Source: QHXW01 sp963752965 (GTDB lineage Bacteria > Acidobacteriota > Terriglobia > Bryobacterales > Bryobacteraceae). From it: a DNA stretch of 64,000 bases. Under the pieces are notes generated by a model. The model was not told where the DNA came from. It worked only from the letters and a program-made list of their open reading frames with translations, and did no database searches. How positions within the stretch are numbered: the stretch's first letter is position 1; the number at the start of each line of letters is the position of its first letter. The translations under genes and the position numbers were made by a program. The stretch covers positions 22,147 to 86,146 of the forward strand of contig CAVWAJ010000011.1 of assembly GCA_963752965.1 (NCBI GenBank). The letters run 5' to 3'. Of the stretch, positions 55,384 to 64,000 are shown one piece after another.

Positions 55384-55931
55384 GGTTCCGATGGGGTGCG
55401 CCAGAACAGGCCCACAAGCGCCGCCAGACCGAGCACAGCGATGGGTGACATGGAGAATCGGAGCGAGGCCACGAGAGCGGCCACACAAAGGACGGCCGCG
55501 CGCAACCGGTGGCCACGTCCGATTTGCGGGGCGAGTAGTTGCCAGGCGCTGGTGGCCATCATGCCGTTGGCGGCGGCGAGAGTACCGCCGATTGCGGCCA
55601 TGGCGAGCGTGTTGGAATTCCACGCCTGGTAGCCGATCGTCAAGAGCACTACGCAAATGGCGGGCGGGACGGTCATGGACAGGACGGCGGACAAGGCACC
55701 CGCCCAACCGAGAATCTTCCATCCGGCAGCGGCGGAGAAAGCGACGAGATTGGTACCGGGCGTGATGCGCGCCAGACCGTAGATGAGAGCGTACGTCTCT
55801 TCATCCAGCCATCCGCGGGTGTGGACCAGCTCGGATTGCAGCGCGGCCATGCTGGGATCGCCGCCGCCGAAGGTGAGATTGCCGACGCGGAGAAAAATCC
55901 ATGTGAGCCGCTTGAGCGAGACCGGCGTCAT
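55380..55931 (-). CDS. chromate transporter family, first half
   Basis: The 183-residue membrane protein begins with a CHR domain showing FLRVGNLTFGGGDPSMAALQSEL and ITPGTNLVAFSAAAGW, both typical. About five helices follow. The two genes overlap and should form a heterodimeric short-chain CHR transporter. Confidence 0.85.
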   Translation of the reverse strand: MTPVSLKRLTWIFLRVGNLTFGGGDPSMAALQSELVHTRGWLDEETYALIYGLARITPGTNLVAFSAAAGWKILGWAGALSAVLSMTVPPAICVVLLTIGYQAWNSNTLAMAAIGGTLAAANGMMATSAWQLLAPQIGRGHRLRAAVLCVAALVASLRFSMSPIAVLGLAALVGLFWRTPSEP

Positions 55932-55978
55932 GGATGTACTGTAACACCCGCGGTGGAGGCCGCTGATATGATCGGACC

Positions 55979-56968
55979 ATGCGTGGCAAATGGCTGCTAT
56001 TTTCGGGCACGCTGATTCTGGCAGCAGCCGGCGCAGGGGCTCTCACATGGCTCCAGCGCGCTACGCCGCACAAGGATGCGGCAGCGACACCGGCCGCCAC
56101 GTCCGCACCGCGAGAGCTGAGCTTGGCGGGAAGGATTCAGGCCGTGCACGTGGTTCCTGTGGGTGCGACGGTGGCGGGCACCATCGACGCGTTTCTTGTA
56201 GAGCCTGGGCAGGAGGTATACGAGGGCCAGGTGCTCGCACGCATCGGCAGCCAGAGCCTGGAGGCGGTGCGCGAGGAGGCCGCGCGCGTAGCGCAGGTCG
56301 CGCAAGACAAGGTGAATTCCATGGAAAGCCGGATGATTGCGGCGCGGCTGGAGGCGTCGCGCGTGCACGCGGATGCGAAACGCGGGCGCGATCAACTCGA
56401 TCGCGCGGAGAAAGTGTACCTGCGCCAGCAGATGCTCAACCGCGAGGGCGCCACGCCGCGCCTGGTGTATGAAAAATCCGAACGTGAGTTTGAAGCGGCG
56501 CGAGCGGAGTCTACGAGTCTCGATGAGCTGGCGCGGCAGGCGGACAATCGGGTGAGCGAACTCGTGCGCGAGCTCGAAACCGCGAAGCAGGATGTGAGCG
56601 AGCACGCGGCGGACCTGGAATCCGCGACTGCGCAGGCGGCGGGCACGGAGATCCGCTCGCCAGTGAGCGGGATCGTGGTTGCGCGCAAGGGCGAACCAGG
56701 GACGATGCTCGGGCCGGGAGAAGCGGGCGACCTTTTTGAGATTGCGGCGGACCTGTCGCAGCTTGCGGTGGCGATCCAGCCGGACCGTGCGGCGATGGCG
56801 CGGATTCGGCCCGGAAGCGGCGCCCTGATTTTCGTGGCGGAGCTGCCGGGCGCCATTCCGGCGACGGTCAAGGAAGTGAAAGGGGACGAAGTGATCGTGG
56901 CATTCACCAGCCCGAGCGCGGTGATCCGTCCGGGAATGACCGCGCAGGTGCGGCTCAAGCTAGAATGA
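55979..56968 (+). CDS. HlyD-family membrane-fusion protein
   Basis: The 329-residue protein has an N-terminal signal or anchor, a biotinyl-lipoyl-like half (VVPVGATVAGTIDAFLVEPGQEVYEGQVLARI) and a long coiled coil at residues about 95-215. The second half of the lipoyl domain follows (EIRSPVSGIVVARKGEPG), then a beta-barrel end. Such adaptors join an inner-membrane pump to the outside, but no pump gene is adjacent. Its stop is 17 bases before the fumarase start. Confidence 0.82.
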   Translation: MRGKWLLFSGTLILAAAGAGALTWLQRATPHKDAAATPAATSAPRELSLAGRIQAVHVVPVGATVAGTIDAFLVEPGQEVYEGQVLARIGSQSLEAVREEAARVAQVAQDKVNSMESRMIAARLEASRVHADAKRGRDQLDRAEKVYLRQQMLNREGATPRLVYEKSEREFEAARAESTSLDELARQADNRVSELVRELETAKQDVSEHAADLESATAQAAGTEIRSPVSGIVVARKGEPGTMLGPGEAGDLFEIAADLSQLAVAIQPDRAAMARIRPGSGALIFVAELPGAIPATVKEVKGDEVIVAFTSPSAVIRPGMTAQVRLKLE

Positions 56969-56985
56969 GATCGGGAACACAAGAA

Positions 56986-58503
56986 ATGGAATTTTTAGAG
57001 AGCAGCTTGCTCGAACTGATCACCGAGACGTCGACGAATCTGCCGCCGGATGTGCGGGCAGCGATGTCGATCGCGGGTGCGCAGGAGACGCCGGACACGC
57101 AATCGTCGCAAGCGCTGAACATCATTCTTGGAAACATCGACATGGCGAAGGACGACGAAGGCCCGATCTGCCAGGACACGGGCATGCCGACGTTTGCCGT
57201 GCACACCCCGGTGGGAGTGAACCAGATCAAGATCCGCAAGGCGATTCAAAATGCCGTGGCCGAGGCGACGCGGCGCGGCAAGCTGCGGCCCAACTCGGTG
57301 GATTCGCTTACGGGCAAGAACAGCGGCAATAACCTAGGCGAAGAGACGCCGGTGATTCACTTCGAGCAGTGGGACGAGGGCGAGATCGAGGTGAAGCTGA
57401 TTCTGAAAGGCGGCGGGTGCGAGAACAAGAACATCCAGTATTCCCTGCCCTGTGTTCTGGATCATCTGGGCCGCGCGGACCGGAACCTCGAAGGCGTGCG
57501 CCGATGCATTCTGCATGCGGTGTGGCAGGCGCAGGGACAGGGTTGCTCACCGGGCGCCCTCGGTGTGTGTATCGGCAGCGATCGCGCGAACGGGTACGCA
57601 TTAGCGAAGCAGCAATTGTTTCGCACGCTGGATGACGTGAATCCGAATCCAGTGCTCGCCAAGTTGGAAACCGAGATCATGGCGGAGGCAAACCAGTTGG
57701 GCGTGGGCGCCATGGGATTCGGCGGCAAGGCGTCACTGATCGGCTGCAAGATCACCGCCGCCAATCGGCTGCCGGCGAGCTTCTTCGTTTCGGTGGCGTA
57801 CGACTGCTGGGCGTTCCGGCGGCTGGGCGTGCGTCTGGATGCGACGAACGGTGCGATCACCAAGTGGCTCTACCGGGATCCAGACCGGCCCGTGGAGCGC
57901 ATGGCACGCACTGCGGGTTTTCCGCTGACGGGCCGCGAAGTGATTCTCACGCCGCCGCTCACCGAAGCAGCAGTGCGCGCGCTCAAGGTGGGGGACGTGG
58001 TGCTGATCCGCGGCGAGGTGTTCACTGGCCGCGATGCGGTGCATGCGTATCTGATGAAAAATCCGCCGCCGGTGGATCTGCATGGATCGGTGCTATATCA
58101 CTGCGGGCCGGTGATGCTGAAGCAGGGTGACGAATGGGTGGTGAAAGCCGCGGGGCCCACTACATCGAGCCGCGAGGAGCCGTATCAGGCCGACATCATC
58201 CGCAGGTACGGCGTGCGTGCGGTGATTGGCAAGGGAGGCATGGGCACACGGACGCTGGGGGCGCTCGCAGACGCGGGCGCAGTTTACCTGAATGCCATCG
58301 GCGGCGCGGCGCAGTATTATGCCCGGACGGTGGAAAAGGTGCTCGGCGTTCACCTAATCGACTTCGGGATTCCAGAAGCGATGTGGCACTTGCGTGTGCG
58401 CGACTTCGCCGCGATCGTGACCATGGACGCGCACGGCAACAGCCTGCACGCGGACGTCGAGAAGGCGACCGGAGAGGCGCTGGCCGCGCTCGGGAAGGTG
58501 TGA
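56986..58503 (+). CDS. class I fumarate hydratase, iron-sulfur type
   Basis: The 505-residue single-chain enzyme interconverts fumarate and malate in the citric acid cycle. The N-terminal (alpha) domain has CQDTGMPTF and the cysteines expected to ligate a 4Fe-4S cluster (ICQ, SLPCVLD, QGCSPGALGVCIG). The C-terminal (beta) domain has GPTTSSREEP and GKGGMGTRT. Tartrate dehydratase is a related alternative. The start at 56986 is chosen for its typical N-terminus; an ATG at 56965 overlapping the upstream stop is also possible. Confidence 0.9.
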   Translation: MEFLESSLLELITETSTNLPPDVRAAMSIAGAQETPDTQSSQALNIILGNIDMAKDDEGPICQDTGMPTFAVHTPVGVNQIKIRKAIQNAVAEATRRGKLRPNSVDSLTGKNSGNNLGEETPVIHFEQWDEGEIEVKLILKGGGCENKNIQYSLPCVLDHLGRADRNLEGVRRCILHAVWQAQGQGCSPGALGVCIGSDRANGYALAKQQLFRTLDDVNPNPVLAKLETEIMAEANQLGVGAMGFGGKASLIGCKITAANRLPASFFVSVAYDCWAFRRLGVRLDATNGAITKWLYRDPDRPVERMARTAGFPLTGREVILTPPLTEAAVRALKVGDVVLIRGEVFTGRDAVHAYLMKNPPPVDLHGSVLYHCGPVMLKQGDEWVVKAAGPTTSSREEPYQADIIRRYGVRAVIGKGGMGTRTLGALADAGAVYLNAIGGAAQYYARTVEKVLGVHLIDFGIPEAMWHLRVRDFAAIVTMDAHGNSLHADVEKATGEALAALGKV

Positions 58504-58549
58504 CGGTGCGGCGCCCGAGCGCGCCGTCTGGTAAAATGAAGAATTCCCC

Positions 58550-58625
58550 GGCCAGGTAGCTCAGTCGGTAGAGCGCAGCCCTGAAAAGGCTGGCGTCGGC
58601 GGTTCGATTCCGTCCCTGGCCACCA
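58550..58625 (+). tRNA. tRNA-Phe (anticodon GAA)
   Basis: A complete cloverleaf is readable. Acceptor GGCCAGG pairs with CCTGGCC, the anticodon arm is CAGCC-ctgaaaa-GGCTG with GAA at 58583-58585, and the T arm contains GGTTCGATTCC. CCA is encoded at 58623-58625. Confidence 0.96.
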
Positions 58626-58690
58626 CATTCTAAACAACTTAGCAGCAGCGCAAATCATTCAGTTTCTGCCTGGGGAACAATAGGGGAACA

Positions 58691-59344
58691 TCAAAGTCCC
58701 GCTTGCATCTTGTTCCCCGCTTCGACTTCCATCAGCTTCCACATCTCACGAGCAGTGTTGCCGGTTCTGGCGATATGCTTCTTCGCCAGCTTCGCGTAGC
58801 GCTCGGTCATCTTGATGTTCGCGTGACCGAGAATCTTCGCGAGTTCGTAGAGGTCGCCGGCGTTCATCATGAACCAAGACGCAAACGTGTGCCGTAGGTC
58901 GTGAAACCGGAAATCCCGAATGCCGGCCAGGTCCAGAACCGTCTCGAAACTCCCTTCCGCTCTTTGCCGCTCACCCTTCGCGCCTCGCTTCGGCGGAAAA
59001 ATGCGATCCTCTCCGATCACTGCCGGAAAACGCTGGATCTCCGTCGCTAGCTCTGGAGTCATCGGCACATACCGAATCTTCCCGACCTTCAGCATTGAGC
59101 GCACGGCGATCAGTCCTTCCCGGTAGAGAACGTCGCGCCACTTCAGTGCGAATATCTCCGCAATCCGCATGCCCGTCGTGAGTGCGATCAGCACCAGCAG
59201 CCGCAGCCTGTAGAACGTCTGATTGATGGCTCCGCTTCCTTGGCGGTACATCTTGCCATCCAACGACCCCTTAAGGCTGGCGATTTCCTCCGCTGCCAGA
59301 TACCTCTCCCGCTGGTCGTTTTGGCCGTCTGACCTCGACCTCAC
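58691..59344 (-). pseudogene. tyrosine recombinase/integrase, catalytic domain only
   Basis: The 217 residues cover the catalytic domain with all active residues: R in TGMRIAEI, H-x-x-R in HDLRHTFA, H in LGHANI and Y in MTERYAKL. The arm- and core-binding N-terminal domains of about 150 residues are missing, and the frame closes just upstream. The gene ends 66 bases from the tRNA-Phe, the usual place for an integrase next to its attachment site. I read it as the remnant of an element integrated in tRNA-Phe. Confidence 0.8.
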
Positions 59345-59647
59345 CTGCCGGATTCCGGTTTATGCCGGTTTGATGGAACGGCATGGGCTGTCGGCTGGCA
59401 GATTCGCAACAAAAGGTGATCAAAGGCCATGTGGCGAAGAGTGGGTAAGAGACAGCCTTATGCCGGAGTGGAACATAAAGGATTGGGATTCGCTGGGCTT
59501 TTTTTCGGCTTTAGTTCCACGGCACCAGACAGTTAGTCCGGGATGCACTTTTACACAGGTGCGTCCCGATGGGATGCATGCAAATTTTCTTGTTTTTGAT
59601 GTCAAAAAACACCCTCTCCCATGCCTTTGAAAGTGAGGGGGGGCTCC
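59345..59647. other. gene-free stretch in element remnant
   Basis: No convincing gene is seen. The stretch is less GC-rich than its surroundings between 59460 and 59600. It should have held the lost integrase N-terminus, but no matching sequence is visible. Confidence 0.45.
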
Positions 59648-60026
59648 ATGCCACAACGTACCATCCGGTTCTCAGAGGCAACGATCAATCAGATTCGCCA
59701 AGCCGCCACGAAGAAGGGATGTACCGCAAGTGCAATTGTTAGGCAAGCCGTCGAGCAGGCTAAGCGAGGATGCCGAGCGGCGCATTGCCGTCACCATCGA
59801 GCAGTTCCGGAACGACTTGGCGCGCATGCACCGCGTGCAGCAAACGATGTTCGCATTCGTCGATACCCTCGCCAAGGCATTGCTGACCGGTTTACCCGAG
59901 CAGTCGTCGGCTTCGGTGGCCAGAGGGAACGAGCGTTATGAGCGCTTCTTGCGGAGCGCGGCAGCCAGCATGCTTGCGATTACGTCGCAAGCACGTAGTG
60001 GGAGTGGCGAATGCCCGGTGGCTTAA
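59648..60026 (+). pseudogene. ribbon-helix-helix protein, frameshifted
   Basis: The N-terminal part reads PQRTIRFSEATINQIRQAA, a ribbon-helix-helix DNA-binding start, up to VEQA near 59760. The continuation LSEDAERRIAVTIEQF and a long helix follow one base out of phase. The first ATG and the second frame differ by 82 bases, which is 27 codons plus one, so a single-base shift is inferred. Such proteins occur as plasmid or element accessory regulators. Its place beside the broken integrase fits a decaying mobile element. Confidence 0.6.
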
Positions 60027-60131
60027 ACAATTAAGAATCCCTAAGGATAACGTTAAAAATTAATAAAAATAGCCCGCACAAAGGCCGCTTTCACACCTTT
60101 TCCATGTCGAGAGGCGCAAGCTAGTCAGGCT
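60027..60131. promoter_or_regulatory. AT-rich leader of TonB-receptor-like gene
   Basis: The stretch 60040-60075 is markedly AT-rich (TTAAAAATTAATAAAAAT), unlike the surroundings, and probably holds the promoter of the following gene. A GAGAGG sequence lies 16 bases before the ATG. Confidence 0.35.
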
Positions 60132-63100
60132 ATGACTCGCAAATTTCTTCTCACGGCGTTTTTGTCAGCCTGCTTCCCCCTTCAGTCGGCGCATGCGCAA
60201 TCCACTTTTGGCGATCTGCGTGGAATCACACGCGATCCGGGTGGCCAGCCCGTTTCCAGCGCGGCCGTGACGGTCCACAGTCTTGATGAAAATACGGATC
60301 GAAAGCTGATTAGTGAAAACGATGGCTCTTTCCTTATGAAGAATCTCAAGCCAGGACATTATCAACTAACCGCGGCCAAAGCAGGATTTCAGAGTTCTTC
60401 GGCGATCGATGTCGAGTTGTCGGCACGGCAGAGCCTGCGGGTCGATATCACATTGGCACTGGAGGGCCAACCAGGAGTGGTCGCAGTCAACGCGGCCGCC
60501 GAACAGGTGAATACCGAAAACGCCGCGATCGGGGACGCCAAGGGCACCAACCAAATCGGGCAATTGCCGGTGAATTACCGTGCGGTATCCACCAGCCCAT
60601 TGGCGGCCGAGTCCACTTCGGCGAATGTCCAACAGGATAGCCAAGGGAACGTCGCAGTAGGCGGCGCCACGCCCAACATGGTGGGCTACTCGGTGGACGG
60701 GATTTCGACCGTAAACATCTGGACCAGTTCCGCGGGATCGAACCCCTATCCGTCGTCCGAGGGCATTGCCGAGATGAAAGTCACAGCCTTTAACAATAAT
60801 GCCGAATTCGCTCAGGTTGCCGACGTGACATTTACCACCAAGAGTGGCACCAAAACGCTCCACGGAAGCTTGTTCGAATATCTACAGAATGATGCACTCG
60901 ATGCCACGGTGCTCAACTTCAACGTGAAGGCGCCCAAGCGGTTCAACACTTTTGGGGGTAGCCTGGGCGGACCGGTGACGATCCCTAAGCTTTCCAAGGG
61001 AAAGGACAGAACCTTCTTTTTTCTCGATTACGAGGGCAACCGGAAGAGGATTTCCCAGCCCGAGCAATACCTGGTGCCGACTGCTGCCGAAAGGAGCGGT
61101 AACCTGAGCGGCCTGAGCCTTCCGAATAACGTGCTCATCGATCCCTTGAACGGCAAACCGTTCCCGAATAACACGATTCCGTCGTCGCGCCTCAACTCCT
61201 CGGCGATGACGCTGCTCAATAACTACTATCCGCTCCCCAACGCGGCCGGTGGCGACGGCTATAACTACGAGAAGCTCCAGACCATCCCTTCCAACACCGA
61301 TGGGGCCGACCTTCGCATAGACCAGAGCATCAACTCGAAACAGCAGCTATACTCGCGATTCAACTGGAAGAACCTCCTGACGAACATCGTCAATCCACTG
61401 CTGCCCAACGATGTGGACAGCGAGCACGACCGGAGCTTTCTGGTCTCACACAGCTATGCCATTACCCCGAAGCTGTTAAACGAATTCCGCTTTGGATTTG
61501 TCAACACGCTGGTGACGCCGACTTTTCCCATTAAGGGGGCCGAGGCCATCGCGCAACTGGGACTGCAAGACGTCGACGTCTCCCGGCATCCGACCGACGG
61601 CGGCTTCCCGTCCACTAACTTCTCGGATGGCACGGGCTTTACCCCCATCGGCAGGGACAAAGTGGGGCCCACGCAATCCAGTACGAAGGAGATTACCGAC
61701 AACATCTCATACAGCCGCGGCCGGCACACATTCGCCGCCGGAGTGGATATCCGGTGGTTGCGGGTTGTCGTGCCGGAAATCGAAACACCATCCGACGATT
61801 ACGGTCTCTTCACCTTCAATCAGAACGCCTTCACCGGCAACGCATTCGGCGACCTTCTGGTGGGCCTGCCGAACACTACCTATTTCGCGACGACCGGTCC
61901 CAACGACAATGCCGGAGGGGTTCATTCGGGTTTTTTTGTGCGGGATGAATGGCAGGCCAGCAACCGCCTCACGATCAACGTAGGCCTGCGGTGGGAATTG
62001 CAGCCGCCGTTTACGGAAAAGCAGGGCATTATGGCGAACTTCGACCCTCAGACAAACTCGGTCGTCATACCCGACACGCTTGCGAATGGTCTGAAGCCGG
62101 CCGTCGGGTTCCTCCAATCGTTCAATGCATGCAGTTTGCCGGATCGGGATATGAGCCTTCCATGCACCAATGTTCTCACCAACAGCCAGGCGGGCTTCTC
62201 GGGAGGACTGCGCCAGTTCTACAAGGGCAGCATAGACCCACGCATCGCCGTGGCATACCGGCCATTCAACGACAGCAGAACGGTGCTCCGCGCGGGCTTT
62301 GGCATTTATACCGTGACCAGCCTCGGACAACTGGCGAACAATAACCTGAGCAATCCGCAAGCTGATATCCATACGTTCCAGAATGAAATCGGCCCCAATG
62401 GACTACCGATCATCCAGTTCCCAAATACGATTGCCGTGAGCCAGTTGGTGCAACTGGGCGGCGGCACAATGGAGGCGGCTACCGATCCGCATTACCGCGA
62501 TCCGCAATCGGCGCAGTGGAATGTCACAGTCGAACGCGAACTGAACCCGAGCACGGCGATGCGAGTGAGCTACGTGGGTACGAACACCTACCGGCTGAAT
62601 GTCACCGTGAACCTGAACCAAATTGTTCCGAGCGCCCTGCCGTATGTTCCCAGCCCATTTGTCGATCCTCGGGCGCCCTTTCAAAACTGGGGAGTGCCGT
62701 TCTCCACCGAAAACCTTGGTTTTCAAAACTATCAGGCGCTGCAGGTGCAAGCCAACCACACTACTACCAAAGGCCTTTCTTTCCAGGCTAATTACACCTG
62801 GGAACATGACATCAGCGATGCCCAGGGCGACGCTCCCACTGGATTCACCGGCGAGACCAGCTATGGAATTGCAGTTGTGGACCGCTACGCCGTCGGCCTG
62901 GACCGCGGCAATGTCGCCGCGGCGCCCCGCCAGCGTTTTCTCCTCACGGGGAGCTATGAACTGCCGGTGGGAAAGGGACGCCGCTGGGCCAGTAGGTCCC
63001 GCGTAGTCGACGGCGTGCTCGGCGGATGGAGTCTGAATACCGTGACGGTGTTGCAGACGGGTCCGTTCCTGACCCCGACCATCAGCCTCAATCTGGACCA

Positions 63101-63494
63101 GACCAACACCGACCCAGCGGCGGACGGAGGGATCGTCCGGCCCGACCTGATCGGCAATCCAATTCCATCGAATCGCACATCCGGCCATTATTTTAATCTG
63201 AACGCATTTGCGCCGACACCCGTGGGAGCCGCCAGGGTGGGCAGCGCCGGCGTCGGCATCCTGCAAGGGCCCGGCACTGTCGCCGTAAAGGCCGGCTTAG
63301 CGAAGGTCATGACCATCCGCGAAGGATGGCATCTGCGTTTCGAAGCCACCTTCACAAATGCGTTAAACCACACGAATTTCGCCGCTCCCGCCACAAACGT
63401 GAGCAACCCGAGCACGTTCGGCGTGCTCAATGCCGCTCAGACTGGGGACGGCGCCAACCGTACCGGCCAGGCAGCGCTGCGACTCGACTTTTAG
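60132..63494 (+). CDS. TonB-receptor-like outer-membrane protein with carboxypeptidase-regulatory domain
   Basis: The 1,120-residue protein has a signal peptide ending near AHAQS. A carboxypeptidase-regulatory-like beta sandwich follows (residues about 25-110, DLRGITRDPGGQPVSSAAV and KNLKPGHYQLTAAKAGF). Then come a plug-like domain (about 120-230, with YSVDGIS and FNNNAEFAQ) and a long barrel. The end AALRLDF carries the terminal aromatic of outer-membrane barrels. This family is greatly expanded in acidobacteria and is thought to bind large substrates; the substrate here is unknown. It is complete and stands alone. Confidence 0.88.
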   Translation: MTRKFLLTAFLSACFPLQSAHAQSTFGDLRGITRDPGGQPVSSAAVTVHSLDENTDRKLISENDGSFLMKNLKPGHYQLTAAKAGFQSSSAIDVELSARQSLRVDITLALEGQPGVVAVNAAAEQVNTENAAIGDAKGTNQIGQLPVNYRAVSTSPLAAESTSANVQQDSQGNVAVGGATPNMVGYSVDGISTVNIWTSSAGSNPYPSSEGIAEMKVTAFNNNAEFAQVADVTFTTKSGTKTLHGSLFEYLQNDALDATVLNFNVKAPKRFNTFGGSLGGPVTIPKLSKGKDRTFFFLDYEGNRKRISQPEQYLVPTAAERSGNLSGLSLPNNVLIDPLNGKPFPNNTIPSSRLNSSAMTLLNNYYPLPNAAGGDGYNYEKLQTIPSNTDGADLRIDQSINSKQQLYSRFNWKNLLTNIVNPLLPNDVDSEHDRSFLVSHSYAITPKLLNEFRFGFVNTLVTPTFPIKGAEAIAQLGLQDVDVSRHPTDGGFPSTNFSDGTGFTPIGRDKVGPTQSSTKEITDNISYSRGRHTFAAGVDIRWLRVVVPEIETPSDDYGLFTFNQNAFTGNAFGDLLVGLPNTTYFATTGPNDNAGGVHSGFFVRDEWQASNRLTINVGLRWELQPPFTEKQGIMANFDPQTNSVVIPDTLANGLKPAVGFLQSFNACSLPDRDMSLPCTNVLTNSQAGFSGGLRQFYKGSIDPRIAVAYRPFNDSRTVLRAGFGIYTVTSLGQLANNNLSNPQADIHTFQNEIGPNGLPIIQFPNTIAVSQLVQLGGGTMEAATDPHYRDPQSAQWNVTVERELNPSTAMRVSYVGTNTYRLNVTVNLNQIVPSALPYVPSPFVDPRAPFQNWGVPFSTENLGFQNYQALQVQANHTTTKGLSFQANYTWEHDISDAQGDAPTGFTGETSYGIAVVDRYAVGLDRGNVAAAPRQRFLLTGSYELPVGKGRRWASRSRVVDGVLGGWSLNTVTVLQTGPFLTPTISLNLDQTNTDPAADGGIVRPDLIGNPIPSNRTSGHYFNLNAFAPTPVGAARVGSAGVGILQGPGTVAVKAGLAKVMTIREGWHLRFEATFTNALNHTNFAAPATNVSNPSTFGVLNAAQTGDGANRTGQAALRLDF

Positions 63495-63581
63495 CGGCAA
63501 CCTTCGCCCGGGCCTGCCCGCTGGTTAGAGCAGGCCCGGCCAAAACCAGTAGTGACAAATCCATCAGTCAAGAGGTCAAAA

Positions 63582-64000
63582 TGAAAACGCAACTTCACAG
63601 AGCGATTCTCGTTTCGGCATGCCTGTTGGCATGTCCGGGGCTAATGATCTCGCAGGAACCGCCAGCCGGCGCTCCCAATGCAAAGCAAAGCGACGCAGAG
63701 TCCCTAGTCAAAGAACTGGTCTCGCAGGAGCAAGCATTGGTACAGGCACGACGCGAACTCGCCGTCACTTATCGAGAGATGGCTAAGCCGTCGGAGTCCG
63801 ACTCGGAAGCGGCGCACGAAATGAAAAGCCGCTACCAGCGTCTCGCCGAGTGCGAAGAGAAGGCTGCCGCGGCTACGGAGAAGATGGCTACGTATCACGC
63901 GCAGTTGGCTCTTCTGCTCCCCAGTTCTCAGAATGCGGCGCCACACCGAAGCGTACTTGGGGGATGCGGCCTATCGGAAATGAGACATGGAGCGTGCGGC
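63582..64000 (+). CDS. exported helical protein, 3' end outside window
   Basis: The visible 139 codons start at an ATG behind AAGAGG. A signal peptide (AILVSACLLACPG) leads into a helical, charged region with heptad-like pattern (ESLVKELVSQEQALVQARRE, residues about 42-61). No family is recognised. A neighbouring frame would close near 63982 with a TEAYLGDAAYRK ending, so a frameshift near 63940 cannot be excluded. It follows the TonB-receptor-like gene by 87 bases. Confidence 0.55.

Noticed and set aside
59223..59630. 135-codon forward frame antisense to the integrase end
   Set aside because: It overlaps the integrase catalytic domain and continues into featureless sequence.
58626..60131. 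Second att copy of the tRNA-Phe 3' end
   Set aside because: I looked for a repeat of the T-arm and acceptor end downstream and saw none within the window.
1..64000. CRISPR array or riboswitch
   Set aside because: No regularly spaced repeats and no recognisable aptamer leader were seen in intergenic DNA.

Overview
The window looks like chromosomal DNA of an acidobacterium of the Solibacter/Bryobacter type. This is inferred from gene content: an ADOP-type duplicated permease behind a PadR regulator, a 1,120-residue TonB-receptor-like outer-membrane protein with an N-terminal carboxypeptidase-regulatory domain, a PEP-CTERM protein, many small secreted proteins of unknown function, and high GC throughout. 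No 16S rRNA or other typing gene is present, so the placement is by analogy.

Layout. 1-836 is the end of an IS21-family element running off the left edge. 1088-2201 holds a PEP-CTERM protein and a Flp-type pilin. 2205-9190 is a LysR regulator divergent from gltB-gltD (glutamate synthase). 9242-12422 is a reverse-strand operon (DinB-like, Gfo/Idh/MocA oxidoreductase, TAT-exported amine oxidase). 12501-19454 is a tightly packed forward run: secreted protein, a beta-lactamase/VanX-type fusion, a deaminase, a CDP-alcohol phosphatidyltransferase, two membrane proteins and an MsbA-like ABC exporter. 19468-25213 carries a secreted protein, PadR plus ADOP permease, a second Gfo/Idh/MocA protein and a lipoprotein PpiC isomerase.

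The most unusual part is 25361-44800, a broken phage structural cluster: small and large terminase, portal, scaffold, P22-like coat fragment, then a tail module lying on the opposite strand. An intact IS21-family element sits in the portal gene with a 6-bp target duplication, and removing it restores the reading frame. The coat gene is cut short. The tail module is inverted and looks circularly permuted, because the tail-tip protein is split between its two ends. An IS630-family element sits inside the module. TerL and one tail gene carry single-base frameshifts. The two tail-assembly chaperone frames meet at an A AAA AAC slippery heptamer, a strong candidate for programmed -1 frameshifting. 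No lysis, replication, regulatory or integrase genes accompany the cluster, so it resembles either a decayed prophage or a domesticated GTA/tail-like cassette.

Right of this, 44880-58503 returns to ordinary chromosome: an orphan Wzt-like ABC ATPase, DUF167, a POT transporter, M24 peptidase, a PQQ-like propeller protein, an ECF sigma/anti-sigma pair with a secreted neighbour, a split chromate transporter, an HlyD-like protein and fumarase. A tRNA-Phe at 58550 is followed by a truncated tyrosine integrase and a frameshifted ribbon-helix-helix gene, the remnant of an integrated element. The large TonB-receptor-like gene and a partial secreted protein close the window.
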